From assembly GCA_030913685.1 (NCBI GenBank), contig CP133187.1, positions 806,001 through 870,000 on the forward strand: DNA of 64,000 bases, in the 5' to 3' direction. This DNA comes from Oscillospiraceae bacterium MB24-C1 (GTDB lineage Bacteria; Bacillota; Clostridia; Oscillospirales; Ruminococcaceae). The notes beneath the pieces are model-generated. The model ran no database searches and was not told the origin of the DNA. It saw only the letters and a program-made list of their open reading frames with translations. Position 1 is the first letter of the stretch. Each line of letters opens with the position of its first letter. Of this stretch, positions 17,959 through 27,816 are shown piece by piece. A program made the translations under genes and the position numbers.

Positions 17959-19356
17959 TCACTTTATATCATTTGCCATGTTCCCATATTGCACAGCAAA
18001 AATATCATTCAGGCTCGAAACCGCTACAGGCTGAGCCCGCATAACCACAACAATGTTATCCCCCGCCTCGATGCAGGTGGTGCCGTTGGGTATGATCACG
18101 TGATTGGCACGAATAATGCTGGTGATCAGCGTGTTGGGCTTGAGTTGCAGTTCCGCAAGAGAAACGCCCAGATAACCGGCCTTTTCCGGTACGGTAAAGC
18201 CAAGCGCCTCCGCCCTGCCATCCGCAATGCGGTAGAGCGTATCGACGCTGCCGCTCTCGGTCGCTCCAACCGCACGCACATAACGGACTATTTCGTTGGC
18301 GGTCAGCAGCTTGGGTCGAACGATGGTATCGATGCCAATATTTGAAAATGACTCGATAAACTCCAGTCGATTCATCTTGGTAATGGTCTTGTGTACGCCG
18401 ATATGGTTAGCAAGCATGGAAATGACCAGATTCTCTTCGTCAATCCCGGTCAGTGTCACCACGGCATCCATTTCGCGGATACCCTCGGCATACAAAACGT
18501 TTTCTTCTGCACCGTTCCCGTTAATAATCAGTGCCTTGGGCAGCTGCTCTGAAAGTTCTTTGCAGCGCTCTTTCTTTTCCTCGATAATTCGCACGTTAAC
18601 ATTGGCTTTGATGAGTCCGGCCGCCAGATAGGCCGCAATTCGACTACCGCCTATAATCATAACTTGACGTATTTTTTTATGGCCAATCTTTAAGGCATTA
18701 ATCAATTCAACAAGCTGCGCCGTTTCAGCCGCAACAGTGATCTTATCCTCGGCCTGCAGGCAGAAACTGCCGGACGGGATATAGACCTCGTTGTCACGTT
18801 CAACGGCGCAAATCAATGCGTTCATATTCCAGATGTCAGACATGTTATCCAGTCTGCGCCCCACCAGAATGTTGTCCGGTTTTAAGCGCATCTCAACCAG
18901 TTCCACCAAGCCTTTGGCAAAGGAGTCGCGCTTTAAAAACGACGGAAACTGCAACAGGCTGAATATCTCTTTGGCCGCCGCTTTCTCAGGGTTAATTGAA
19001 AAAGACAGACCCAAATCATCTTTTAAGAAACCTAACTGCTGGTCATATTCAGGGTTACGCACCCGCGCCACCGTGTTTTTGCAACCAAGCTTTCTGGCTA
19101 CAAAGCAGCAAAACAGATTGATTTCATCACCGGAGGTCGCCGCAATTAAAAGGTCACTATGTTGTACACCAGCAGCAATCTGCACATCAACAAGGGCGCC
19201 ATTGCCTTCAACAACAGCAACATCAAGGCTCTCTTGTGTATCCTGCAGCGTGTCAAGGTTACTATCGATAATGGTAACGTCGTGCCCCTCACCAGATAGA
19301 ATCCTGGTCAGGGTATGTCCCACCTTGCCGTCACCAACAACTACAATCTTCATCAT
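17959..19356 (-). CDS. trkA: TrkA potassium uptake regulatory subunit
   Basis: 465 residues with two tandem RCK halves. Each half has a Rossmann NAD-binding domain (V-V-V-G-D-G-K-V-G near the N-terminus and M-I-I-G-G-S-R near residue 235) and a TrkA-C ligand domain. This is the full-length double form found with TrkH, unlike the single-domain KtrA. It is cytosolic and gates the TrkH channel. It is first in a two-gene operon. Confidence 0.95.
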   Translation of the reverse strand: MMKIVVVGDGKVGHTLTRILSGEGHDVTIIDSNLDTLQDTQESLDVAVVEGNGALVDVQIAAGVQHSDLLIAATSGDEINLFCCFVARKLGCKNTVARVRNPEYDQQLGFLKDDLGLSFSINPEKAAAKEIFSLLQFPSFLKRDSFAKGLVELVEMRLKPDNILVGRRLDNMSDIWNMNALICAVERDNEVYIPSGSFCLQAEDKITVAAETAQLVELINALKIGHKKIRQVMIIGGSRIAAYLAAGLIKANVNVRIIEEKKERCKELSEQLPKALIINGNGAEENVLYAEGIREMDAVVTLTGIDEENLVISMLANHIGVHKTITKMNRLEFIESFSNIGIDTIVRPKLLTANEIVRYVRAVGATESGSVDTLYRIADGRAEALGFTVPEKAGYLGVSLAELQLKPNTLITSIIRANHVIIPNGTTCIEAGDNIVVVMRAQPVAVSSLNDIFAVQYGNMANDIK

Positions 19357-19514
19357 GTACTAAATCTCCAATCGGGCTATCAGGCCGCGTGTTTATTGCA
19401 AAAAAAGACATATATTTGATTATAGCTCAAACCCCCTGCTAAATCAATGCCGGAATCAAATTGCAGCTCGTATTAAACCAGTAATTTTTAACATGCCAAA
19501 AATCGGTCTTTGGA

Positions 19515-20261
19515 TTATAGCCAGCGCATAACAAGCATCAAAACCAGCATAATCAACGGCTGATGCAACAAATATATTATAAGACTCTTACGCCCAAGTA
19601 TGCTCAACGGCGGCAGGTCAAAGCGTAGTGCAGCCTGCACAGAGCTGTTGGGTTTTATGAAGCGCCACAGAAAATGGCCGAATGAAAATAGGAAAAACCA
19701 CGGTATAAGCGCAAAATAATCGCTGGAATAAAAACCTGCGGGCGGAAAGCCCAAAACAAACCCACCCGGAAGGGTATAAAGCCGTTCCGGTATTTGCATT
19801 AAAATTAAGCGCTCAAAACCAAGCGACCCGCGGCTGACATTCCGAAACAGAAAAAACAGCACCGCACTGATAGCTGCAGCAAGGCGCGGGTCAACGTTTT
19901 TAGTCAGGCGGCTCACCGGAATCATCAGCAAAGTGGCCGCGCCAATAAAGCTTAATATGCCCATAATGATCAGCTGAGATGGCATAAAAATGGCAGTCGT
20001 CAGCGTTATAAGCAGACCGCACGTCGAAATGACAAGTCCCTTTTTAAGCGGACTTCGACCAAAATGCCAGCTGATGCCTGAAAGCAAAATAAAACCCCAA
20101 CAGATCGATTGCTGCCAGAGATAGCCCGGCGTGTCAAAATACCATGGCAGACGAACGCCATATATGGCGACAAGATCATAGGTGGCATGATATGCTATCA
20201 TACTTAACAGCGAAAAGCCCCTCAGTGCATCGAGCAGGGCGTATCTGGCAGACCTTTTCAT
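19515..20261 (-). CDS. Heparan-alpha-glucosaminide N-acetyltransferase-like membrane protein (DUF1624)
   Basis: 248 residues with about seven membrane segments. The N-terminal motif L-D-A-L-R-G-F-S with I-A-Y-H (conserved His) is typical of DUF1624 and related acyltransferase-3-like proteins, as is the C-terminal G-R-K-S-L-I-I-Y-L-L-H-Q-P. Such proteins move acetyl groups across the membrane onto sugars in characterised cases. The substrate here is unknown. GGAGGGG precedes the ATG. It follows the cytidylate kinase-like gene, with a terminator between them. Confidence 0.8.
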   Translation of the reverse strand: MKRSARYALLDALRGFSLLSMIAYHATYDLVAIYGVRLPWYFDTPGYLWQQSICWGFILLSGISWHFGRSPLKKGLVISTCGLLITLTTAIFMPSQLIIMGILSFIGAATLLMIPVSRLTKNVDPRLAAAISAVLFFLFRNVSRGSLGFERLILMQIPERLYTLPGGFVLGFPPAGFYSSDYFALIPWFFLFSFGHFLWRFIKPNSSVQAALRFDLPPLSILGRKSLIIYLLHQPLIMLVLMLVMRWL

Positions 20262-20304
20262 AGCGGCCCCTCCAAAGTTTTAAATCAATTATATAAAATA
20301 AGTA

Positions 20305-20328
20305 AAAAAGAAGCGCGTCGGGCGCTTC
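20305..20328 (-). terminator. Rho-independent terminator after the cytidylate kinase-like gene
   Basis: Minus strand: stem GAAGCGC, 5-nt loop, GCGCTTC (window 20310-20328), followed by a TTTTTT run. It lies 64 bp past the stop of the gene ending at 20392. Confidence 0.8.
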
Positions 20329-20391
20329 CTTTTTATTTTGCCTTCTACTGTAATCCATTATAGCGCTTTGCGGCAAGGAAATATAGAGGTA

Positions 20392-21003
20392 TTATAGCTT
20401 TTTAGCCACCATCAGAATAAACTGCGTTGCATCTTCAATCCCAAATTTGCTACTGTTGACGGCGAGATCATAGTTTTTAGCCTCGCCCCAAACTTCGCCG
20501 GTATAATGGGAATAGTAATTGGCGCGGTCTCGGTCGCGCTCGCGCATCTCGGCCTCGGCAGCGTCGGGATGGATACCATATTCAGCTGTGCATCGCTTGA
20601 TCTTATCATTCAACTGACCGCTAATAAAAACTGAGAGTTGCTCAGGCACATCGCGCAAAACATAATTGGCGCAGCGTCCCACAATAACACAACCACCCTG
20701 CGACGCCAGTTCACGAATCACCTTACTCTGGGCCGAGAACAGCGTATCGCGATTGGTGATCGCTTTGCCACCATTAAGCCAAGGAGGTACACTGCCGCTT
20801 ATCGCCATTTGAAACAGCATACTCTGTGTGATGCGCTGATCGTTTTCGGTGACGAAGTCCAGTGAATAGCCGCTTTTCTGCGCCACCATATCAATAAGTG
20901 TCTTGTCGTAGAAAGTCAGCCCCAACGCCTTGGCAATCTCTTCGCCTATCTGCCTGCCGCCGCTGCCAAACTCGCGGCTGATGGTAATAACCGGCTGTTT
21001 CAT
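20392..21003 (-). CDS. Cytidylate kinase-like family protein
   Basis: 203 residues. The N-terminus I-T-I-S-R-E-F-G-S-G-G-R-Q-I-G is the modified P-loop of the cytidylate kinase-like group. R-D-R-x-R-A-N-Y-Y replaces the canonical CMP kinase lid text. Such stand-alone proteins are common in gut Clostridia and distinct from housekeeping Cmk, and their phosphate acceptor is not established. GGAG lies 8 nt before the ATG. It is 25 bp downstream of the sensor kinase gene and could be co-transcribed with it. Confidence 0.85.
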   Translation of the reverse strand: MKQPVITISREFGSGGRQIGEEIAKALGLTFYDKTLIDMVAQKSGYSLDFVTENDQRITQSMLFQMAISGSVPPWLNGGKAITNRDTLFSAQSKVIRELASQGGCVIVGRCANYVLRDVPEQLSVFISGQLNDKIKRCTAEYGIHPDAAEAEMRERDRDRANYYSHYTGEVWGEAKNYDLAVNSSKFGIEDATQFILMVAKKL

Positions 21004-21028
21004 AACTTCGCTCTCCTTCGTAAGTAGA

Positions 21029-22072
21029 TTATTGTTTATGGTTGGGCAGCGTTACCGTAAAGCATGCGCCCTCCCCTATATCACTTCTAACTAAAATGTC
21101 TCCACCGCATAACGTGACAATGCGCTTAGCCAACGCCAGCCCCAGACCATTCCCCTCTACAGCCCGGGTGTGGTCGCCCTGATAGAATTTTTCAAAAATA
21201 TGAGGATGAATCTCTGGAGAAATTCCGATGCCGGTATCAGATACTGTGACCGTTACCTGCTCCGCTCGTTCAAATAGCCGCACTGAAACGGTACCATAGT
21301 GCGGAGTAAACTTAATAGCATTGCCCAAAATATTCAGCCAAACCTGTTGTAACAGCTCTTCACTGCCGTAGAACACTACGGGCATCAACTCAATGTCCAG
21401 CTCGATAGCCTTTTTTGCCCACTGTCCCTCCAGCAAAAGCAGCGCTTGTCGCAATTGTTCATCCAGCGAAAAATGCAGTTTGCTAGGGACGATTTCCTGA
21501 TTCTCAAGCTTTGAAAGCCTGAGAATATTACTGGTGAGCATCGATAGTTTCTGTGTGCTCTCAATAATCAGCCGGCTATATTCCTCCCGATCCGCATCGG
21601 TGAGACTGACGTTTTGCAGCAGGGTGGCGTAACCCTCTATAGCGGCAATCGGTGTTTTAAACTCGTGTGAGACGTTGACGACAAAATCATTTCTCAATGT
21701 CTCTATGCTGCTCAATTCTTGAGCCATCACATTAAAATTGCGCATCATTTCACGCCCCTCAGGCAGCCATTTTGCTGTTGACATACGCACGTTAAAATTG
21801 CCGCGGGCAATTTCTTTGAGCGCTTCGCTCAATCGCTTGATCGGTTGTGTAATCTTGTGGCCAACCAGTACCGAAACCATGGTTCCAACCATCACAGCGG
21901 TGAACAAAAAGCTGATTAGCGGCACAAACGGATTTGGTCTCGCCATCGTAATCCACCCGCGCTTATTCATCATAACAAAAGCGCCGGTGGTGACAAAAGC
22001 CGAAAAGCTCATGATTAAAAAAACTGAAATGACAAAGCTGCCCCATAGTGTAATGTTTGCTTTAATCTTCAT
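21029..22072 (-). CDS. Two-component sensor histidine kinase with short extracytoplasmic loop
   Basis: 347 residues. Two membrane segments at roughly 10-33 and 47-68 are separated by only about 15 residues, so any stimulus is probably sensed in or at the membrane. HAMP follows (I-T-Q-P-I-K-R-L), then HisKA (V-S-H-E-F-K-T-P) and the ATPase boxes N-A-I-K-F-T, D-T-G-I-G-I and G-L-G-L-A. It overlaps the response regulator gene by 11 bp. The pair is divergent from an RND efflux pair, which suggests control of that pump, for example by membrane-active compounds. Confidence 0.93.
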   Translation of the reverse strand: MKIKANITLWGSFVISVFLIMSFSAFVTTGAFVMMNKRGWITMARPNPFVPLISFLFTAVMVGTMVSVLVGHKITQPIKRLSEALKEIARGNFNVRMSTAKWLPEGREMMRNFNVMAQELSSIETLRNDFVVNVSHEFKTPIAAIEGYATLLQNVSLTDADREEYSRLIIESTQKLSMLTSNILRLSKLENQEIVPSKLHFSLDEQLRQALLLLEGQWAKKAIELDIELMPVVFYGSEELLQQVWLNILGNAIKFTPHYGTVSVRLFERAEQVTVTVSDTGIGISPEIHPHIFEKFYQGDHTRAVEGNGLGLALAKRIVTLCGGDILVRSDIGEGACFTVTLPNHKQ

Positions 22073-22742
22073 TGTGTTTTACCGCCTTATAGCCTAGCCC
22101 GCGTACCGTGATAATTTCAAAGTTACCGTTATCCTTGAACCGCTCACGTAGACGGTTAATATGTACATCAACCGTGCGGGCGTCGGTGGATGAATCCATG
22201 CCCCATATTTCGTCCATCAGCTGCTGCCGGGTAAAAATCTTACCGGCATAAGCCAACAGCTTATACAATAAATAGAACTCCTTTTGCGGCAACAGTTCGT
22301 TAATTTCCCCACCGCTGACCGTCAGCGCATCATAGTCCAGTGTCAGGCTTCCGCAGATGATCTTTCGTTCACTGATAATTTTGGCACGCCGCAACAGCGC
22401 TCTTACTCGCAACAGCATTTCATTGACATCTATCGGCTTAACCATATAATCGTCAGTACCCGCCAAAAATCCACGCTGCTTGTCAAAAAAAGTATCGCAG
22501 GCTGTCACCATCAACACCGGTAGTGTATATCCAGCCTCGCGCAGCGACCGAGTCAGTTCGCAGCCGTCCATGTTGGGCATCAGAATATCGCAGATCATCA
22601 GATCGACATACTCACGTTCCAAAGCCTCCAGCGCCTCACTGCCATCCGCTGCACCTGTGACACGATATCCGTTTTTTATCAATACCGTGCATAAAAGCTG
22701 ACGCAGCTTCGGTTCGTCTTCCACAACTAAAATATGAAACAT
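22062..22742 (-). CDS. OmpR family response regulator
   Basis: 226 residues. The receiver domain has the acidic pocket E-D-E and the phospho-acceptor Asp in M-I-C-D-I-L-M-P. A C-terminal winged helix (M-D-E-I-W-G through V-D-V-H-I-N-R-L-R) follows. GGGGGAAGG precedes the ATG. It is the first gene of the pair with the kinase and is transcribed divergently from the RND pump across a 298-bp gap that must hold both promoters. Confidence 0.95.
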   Translation of the reverse strand: MFHILVVEDEPKLRQLLCTVLIKNGYRVTGAADGSEALEALEREYVDLMICDILMPNMDGCELTRSLREAGYTLPVLMVTACDTFFDKQRGFLAGTDDYMVKPIDVNEMLLRVRALLRRAKIISERKIICGSLTLDYDALTVSGGEINELLPQKEFYLLYKLLAYAGKIFTRQQLMDEIWGMDSSTDARTVDVHINRLRERFKDNGNFEIITVRGLGYKAVKHNED

Positions 22743-23040
22743 TTGCCCTTCCCCCTTACTAATACCACGCCTTTATTTTTAATTGAGGGCGCACACAAAA
22801 TACAAGCACTTGTCTACACTTATCGTGCAAAACATCCCCGTACGACTCTACTAACAAGTCTTTGCTTTATATGAGATGTCAGGGTATCTTTTCTAAAAAA
22901 CAATAGCATTTTCACATGAACTCATTGTAAACTTTTCTTTCTCGTCTCAATTTTCAATAGCTTTTTGGTAGAGTTTAACTTCAGTTGATAAAGCCGTGTT
23001 AAAATTCTGAATTGTAATATAACGCTTAGGAGTTGAAAAC

Positions 23041-24516
23041 ATGGGCTTGAATTTCTTGAAGACGTGCAGGTGGATCACACTGCTGACGCTTGCCACGGCC
23101 TTAGCCGCAAGTGTTTCCGGCTGCGGTAACAGCACACCGGCAATGGCACAGGGCGGTCGCCCCGCAGGGGCTAAAAGCAGTGTAATTTCGGTTCAGGTCA
23201 CCTACCCCAGAACTGAAACGCTGGAACGCCAAACCGAATTCGCCGGCAAATTGGCGGCAGCGCAAAGCGTCAAGGTTTACCCCGAGGTGGGCGGAACTGT
23301 TACTAAGACCTATTTTAATGCTGGTGATACGGTTAAAAAGGGCGATCTTCTGTTTGAACTAGACGACGCCGACGCGCAGACGGCGCTTAAAAAAGCCGAG
23401 CTGGCCTATCAAAAAACACTGGCCAATATCGCTTCGGAGGAATCTGGCTCTACAAACGCGTTGACTGAGCTAAGCTACCAAAATGCGATTACAGCTGCAC
23501 AGAATGCTTATGAAACAGCACGAGATAATTTAGAGGTCGCCACCGGTGACGATTTTGACCTTGTCAGTTTTAAACGCTATCGCAAAAATCTTAAAAAAGC
23601 CGAGGAAGCATATGACGACGATGAATCGGCCGAGAACTGGGAAGCCTACAACAAGGCTATGCAAGATTATAACGAAATGCTCGACGACTATGCCAGCTAT
23701 ACCAATTATAAAGCATTGATTACCCGATTTGAAACCGCTTACGACGATTATTTAACCGCACTGGACAAATATGACATATATAAAAGCATGACCACCGGCG
23801 AAGATGCCACCGCGCGTGAAATCACCCGATCACAGGCAGAGCTGACATTTCAAGATGCGCAGAAGACCGTTCAAAATCACAAGGTATACGCGCCGGTCTC
23901 GGGTGTTATAGCCAGCAAGAATATCAGCGATTATAACGTGATCTCCTCCCAGACCAGCAGTTATATCATTTCGCAGGAGGGGTTGCCCACCGTCAATTTT
24001 AATCTCTCAGAAGGTGGCGCATCGGTTATGACGATCGGTGCATCTGTGGTTGTCACCTCTAATGGCAATGAATATCAAGCCGAAGTCATTGAGCTTTCTC
24101 CCGAAGCAGATTCCGCTACCGGCCTTTACGCGTCCAAGGCGCAATTCACCGAGAATATCGGTGTCACCCGCTCGGGCGCCGTGGTAAAGGTTATGGCAAT
24201 TACGGCCCAGGAAAAGGATGCCCTCACCGTTTCAATTGATAACATCTACTACGAGGGTAACCAGCCTTATCTTTACATATACGATAACGGCACCGCAAAA
24301 CGTGTAAATATCACCGTTGGCATGACTACCGTCGACAAGGTATCGGTCACTTCGGGGATAACTGCAGACAATGCCATCATCACCACCTGGCACCCTAGGC
24401 TTAAAGACGGCGTCGAGGTGTCAAACAAGCAGCTTGACAGTGGCGAGGCATCGCCCGATCCCGCGCCGCAGTATACCGCACAACCTGGCCCAGCCCCCGC
24501 AAAGAAGGAGGGCTAG
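23041..24516 (+). CDS. RND efflux adaptor (HlyD/AcrA-type membrane fusion lipoprotein)
   Basis: 491 residues. The lipoprotein signal ends in V-S-G-C (Cys28). The lipoyl half K-V-Y-P-E-V-G-G-T-V opens the protein, then comes a long helical hairpin rich in Ala, Tyr and acidic residues (about 115-270). The second lipoyl half is V-Y-A-P-V-S-G-V-I, followed by beta-barrel and proximal domains and a Pro/Ala-rich tail. It links to the permease 3 bp downstream. In a Gram-positive cell there is no outer membrane, so the adaptor presumably works in the cell wall space. Confidence 0.92.
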   Translation: MGLNFLKTCRWITLLTLATALAASVSGCGNSTPAMAQGGRPAGAKSSVISVQVTYPRTETLERQTEFAGKLAAAQSVKVYPEVGGTVTKTYFNAGDTVKKGDLLFELDDADAQTALKKAELAYQKTLANIASEESGSTNALTELSYQNAITAAQNAYETARDNLEVATGDDFDLVSFKRYRKNLKKAEEAYDDDESAENWEAYNKAMQDYNEMLDDYASYTNYKALITRFETAYDDYLTALDKYDIYKSMTTGEDATAREITRSQAELTFQDAQKTVQNHKVYAPVSGVIASKNISDYNVISSQTSSYIISQEGLPTVNFNLSEGGASVMTIGASVVVTSNGNEYQAEVIELSPEADSATGLYASKAQFTENIGVTRSGAVVKVMAITAQEKDALTVSIDNIYYEGNQPYLYIYDNGTAKRVNITVGMTTVDKVSVTSGITADNAIITTWHPRLKDGVEVSNKQLDSGEASPDPAPQYTAQPGPAPAKKEG

Positions 24517-24519
24517 CAC

Positions 24520-27500
24520 ATGTTTTCTCTCCCGAATTTTGCTGTCAAGCGCCCAGTTTGCATGCTCGTTTGCATCCTTGCGCTTTTCTTGTTTGGCATC
24601 GGCTCTATCTTGGGTATGCCTATCGAATCGACACCTGAGATGGATATGCCGATGATGATTGTCATGACGCGTTACAGCGGTGCTTCGCCCGACGAGGTGG
24701 ACCAGGCGATAACCGAACGGATCGAAAGTTCGCTCTCTGCCGTCAGCGGCGTTAAGAGCATGTCCTCAACCTCTAGCGAGGGGAGCTCGCGCGTTATGCT
24801 GGAGTTTTCTTACAATGACGACATGGACGACAAATATCAGGACGTCACATCGGCACTGTCAAGAATCAATTTGCCCGATGACGCAGGCGAACCCATCGTC
24901 ATTAAGATGAGCACCGCCAACATGAACAACTCCGTCATGCGTCTGTCAATCACCTCCGACGGCGACACCAGCAGCATTACCGATTACATTGAAGATAATA
25001 TCGTTCCGGAGATTGAAAAAATTGAAGGCGTCGGCGAGGTCAGCGTGCGCGGCGGTCGAAACAAATATATCAGCATCGAGTTGATGGAGGACCGTCTAAA
25101 TCAGTACGGCTTGACCATGAGTGATGTTTCGAGAGCGATTGCCGCTGCAGAGTTTGAGGTAACCATGGGTACCGCGAATCGCGGCGAGGTTGAATTGAGC
25201 ATGGTTGGCAGCGCAAAATACGACACTTATCAGGCGTTGGCATCTATTCCGATCTCGTTAAAATCCGGTGACATCTTGCATATTTCTGATATCGCCGACG
25301 TGTACATGGCTGAACAGGAACGTTCTTCTTACAGCCGGCAGAATGGTTACGAGAACATCAGCATTTCGGTCACTAAAGAGCAAAGCGCCAACACCATTCA
25401 GCTTTGCAATCAAATATCCACCTTGGTAAATGAGTTCAACGCAAACGGCAGCCTCGGCCTGAATATTAAAATCAGCTCAAACAGTGGTGAAACCATTATG
25501 AACAACATTAACAGTGTGGTTTCATCTTTAATGATGGGTCTTATTATTTCTGTTTTGGTTCTATTTTTCTTCTTTGGTGAATGGCGCGCCTCGCTCATCG
25601 TTGGATTGTCTATGCCTGTTTCGGTCTTGGCGGCGCTCGTGTTGATGTCGGCCTTTGACATAACGATCAACATGATGTCGCTAGGCGGCCTTGTTGTGGG
25701 CATTGGCATGATGGTAGATAACTCCATCGTCGTCATTGAAAGCTGCTTTAGAGCCCGAACCGAAGAACGCACCTTTAAAGAGAGCGTTGCAACCGGTGCA
25801 AATCTTGTCGCTGGCTCGGTTATCGCCTCAACCGCCACCACCGTTGTCGTTTTTTTGCCCATTTCGTTGATGGACGGAATGGCGGGTCAGCTTTTTAGTG
25901 ATACCGGTTTTACCATCGTGTTTTCAATTACAGCATCCCTCATTAGCGCACTGACACTGGTTCCGCTTCTTTTCATGAAAATGAAACCAAAAGAAAAAAT
26001 GGAATCCGCCTCCAACCGGATGCTCAAATTCATCGATAAGTATTACACCAGTCTGCTTAGAAAGGCGATCAATGCCCGAAAGATCGTCGTACTCGTCGCG
26101 GTGGTTTGCCTTGTTGCCGCGGGACTGATGTTCAGCCGGATTAAAATGGAAATGATGCCTATGATGGACCGCGGTGACGTCAGCCTGTCGGTTGAAACAA
26201 AATCCGGCCTAAGTCTTGAAGTTACCAACAGTATCATGACCGAGATCGAAAACATCATCAAGCAGGAACCCGACGTCGAGTCCTATTCACTGAGTGCTGG
26301 CGGTGGGGGCGGGGGCATGTTTGGCAGCTCTTCAGGCAGCGGCTCGATCTCGATTTCGCTCAAAGATAATCGCAGTACTTCCACCGATGATTTTGTTAAT
26401 CAAATTCGTGAAAAAACAGCGCATATTCAAAACTGCAGCATCACCACCACCGCTGAAAGCGCCATGTCTTTTAACAGCAGCACCGATGTTGAGGTCAACC
26501 TTATCGGCGCTGATTACAATGTACTTAAAACCGCCTCCACGGCAGTTAAAGAACGTCTGGCTCTGATGGATGGCATCACCACAACCAGCAGTAGTGTCTC
26601 GGACGGCGACCCACGCGCTAAGATTGAGGTTGACCCCATCTTGGCCAGCGCGGTTGGCATGACGCCTTATTCGGTACTCACCGCCGCTTCCAGTAAAATT
26701 TCCGGCGTGAACGCTATGACGTATCAGGACGGTGACACCACCTACGACGTTAAAGTTGAATTCCCTTCCGGACGCTATAAGAACATCAGCGATTTATACG
26801 GCCTGATGATCGACACACCTTCAGGCGGACAGATCTCACTGACCGATATTGCGCAGGTTGTCTATGAGGAGGGACCCACCTCTATCTCGCGCGAGGACGG
26901 CGATTACATCGTCACCATCTCAGGTACACCAATTAGCGGCGCAGATGTCACTGCCATGACCAATCAGGCCGTCGCCATCATGCAAGATTTGAGTCTGCCA
27001 GACGGCGTAACACTGCAAGCCGGCGGCAATATGGACATGATGAAGGATGAGTTTACCAACATCGGCTATGCACTACTGACCGCAATATTCCTCGTTTTTG
27101 CGGTCATGGCTATCCAGTTTGAGTCGCTGACATTCGCGCTTGTGGTTATGATCGCCATTCCCTTTTCACTGACAGGCGCATTTTTTGGCCTGTCTATCAC
27201 CGGAAGCTCTATCAGCATGACCTCTTTGATTGGCCTGGTTATGCTGGTGGGTATTGTAGTCAACAACGCCATTGTACTTATTGATTTTACAAACATCATG
27301 CGCATACAGGGCATGGAGGTGCGCGAGGCCATCGTCTTTTCGTGCCGTACCCGCATGCGACCAATCCTAATGTCTACTCTGACCACCGTTATGGGTCTTT
27401 TGCCCATGGCACTGGGTATCGGCGGTAAGGTTGAAATGATGCAGGGTATGTCGGTTGTCGTCATCGGTGGTCTGACCTTGTCGACGGTGCTTACGCTGGT

Positions 27501-27603
27501 GCTTATCCCCACCTTCTATCTGATGTTTGATAAAGAGGACCGCACACGCAGAAAGGAAGAAAAAAAGCAAAAGCGTGAATCGCCACAGCAGCAACAGAAA
27601 TAA
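24520..27603 (+). CDS. RND superfamily efflux permease (AcrB/MexB-like)
   Basis: 1027 residues, the full RND length, with two halves of six membrane segments and two large outer loops (G-A-S-P-D-E-V-D-Q near the start). The proton-relay region reads G-I-G-M-M-V-D-N-S-I-V-V-I-E, keeping the first of the two Asp residues seen in AcrB-type pumps; the second is Asn. A Gly/Ser-rich loop lies near residue 595. It follows the adaptor by 3 bp and is likely regulated by the divergent two-component system. Substrates cannot be predicted. Confidence 0.95.
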   Translation: MFSLPNFAVKRPVCMLVCILALFLFGIGSILGMPIESTPEMDMPMMIVMTRYSGASPDEVDQAITERIESSLSAVSGVKSMSSTSSEGSSRVMLEFSYNDDMDDKYQDVTSALSRINLPDDAGEPIVIKMSTANMNNSVMRLSITSDGDTSSITDYIEDNIVPEIEKIEGVGEVSVRGGRNKYISIELMEDRLNQYGLTMSDVSRAIAAAEFEVTMGTANRGEVELSMVGSAKYDTYQALASIPISLKSGDILHISDIADVYMAEQERSSYSRQNGYENISISVTKEQSANTIQLCNQISTLVNEFNANGSLGLNIKISSNSGETIMNNINSVVSSLMMGLIISVLVLFFFFGEWRASLIVGLSMPVSVLAALVLMSAFDITINMMSLGGLVVGIGMMVDNSIVVIESCFRARTEERTFKESVATGANLVAGSVIASTATTVVVFLPISLMDGMAGQLFSDTGFTIVFSITASLISALTLVPLLFMKMKPKEKMESASNRMLKFIDKYYTSLLRKAINARKIVVLVAVVCLVAAGLMFSRIKMEMMPMMDRGDVSLSVETKSGLSLEVTNSIMTEIENIIKQEPDVESYSLSAGGGGGGMFGSSSGSGSISISLKDNRSTSTDDFVNQIREKTAHIQNCSITTTAESAMSFNSSTDVEVNLIGADYNVLKTASTAVKERLALMDGITTTSSSVSDGDPRAKIEVDPILASAVGMTPYSVLTAASSKISGVNAMTYQDGDTTYDVKVEFPSGRYKNISDLYGLMIDTPSGGQISLTDIAQVVYEEGPTSISREDGDYIVTISGTPISGADVTAMTNQAVAIMQDLSLPDGVTLQAGGNMDMMKDEFTNIGYALLTAIFLVFAVMAIQFESLTFALVVMIAIPFSLTGAFFGLSITGSSISMTSLIGLVMLVGIVVNNAIVLIDFTNIMRIQGMEVREAIVFSCRTRMRPILMSTLTTVMGLLPMALGIGGKVEMMQGMSVVVIGGLTLSTVLTLVLIPTFYLMFDKEDRTRRKEEKKQKRESPQQQQK

Positions 27604-27737
27604 CCATCCTCCGGACACAGAGCCTCTTTACGTAGCGGCTGCGGTTCTCCCTCCTAAGTTAACGGCGCGTCACCCCTAGATAGTTTAGAAGTCAAAATCG
27701 TGTCACTACAAAAACATAGCTACACATTAGAAAAAGC

Positions 27738-27776
27738 AGGGCGCTTCAATCTCCGATTAGAAGACTGACGCGCCCT
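27738..27776. terminator. Terminator between the convergent RND and pst-phoPR operons
   Basis: Stem AGGGCGC / GCGCCCT with a 25-nt loop that itself can pair (CTTC/GAAG). The minus-strand exit reads GCTTTTTC, a good T-run for the phoR operon. The plus side is T-rich too. Confidence 0.65.
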
Positions 27777-27816
27777 TACTTATTTATTTAGCCCAGTTAA
27801 GTCGGTGATTAATATT

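Noticed and set aside
20176-20376. 66-codon open frame on the minus strand between two genes
   Set aside because: It overlaps the start of the DUF1624 gene and the terminator hairpin, and has no ribosome site.
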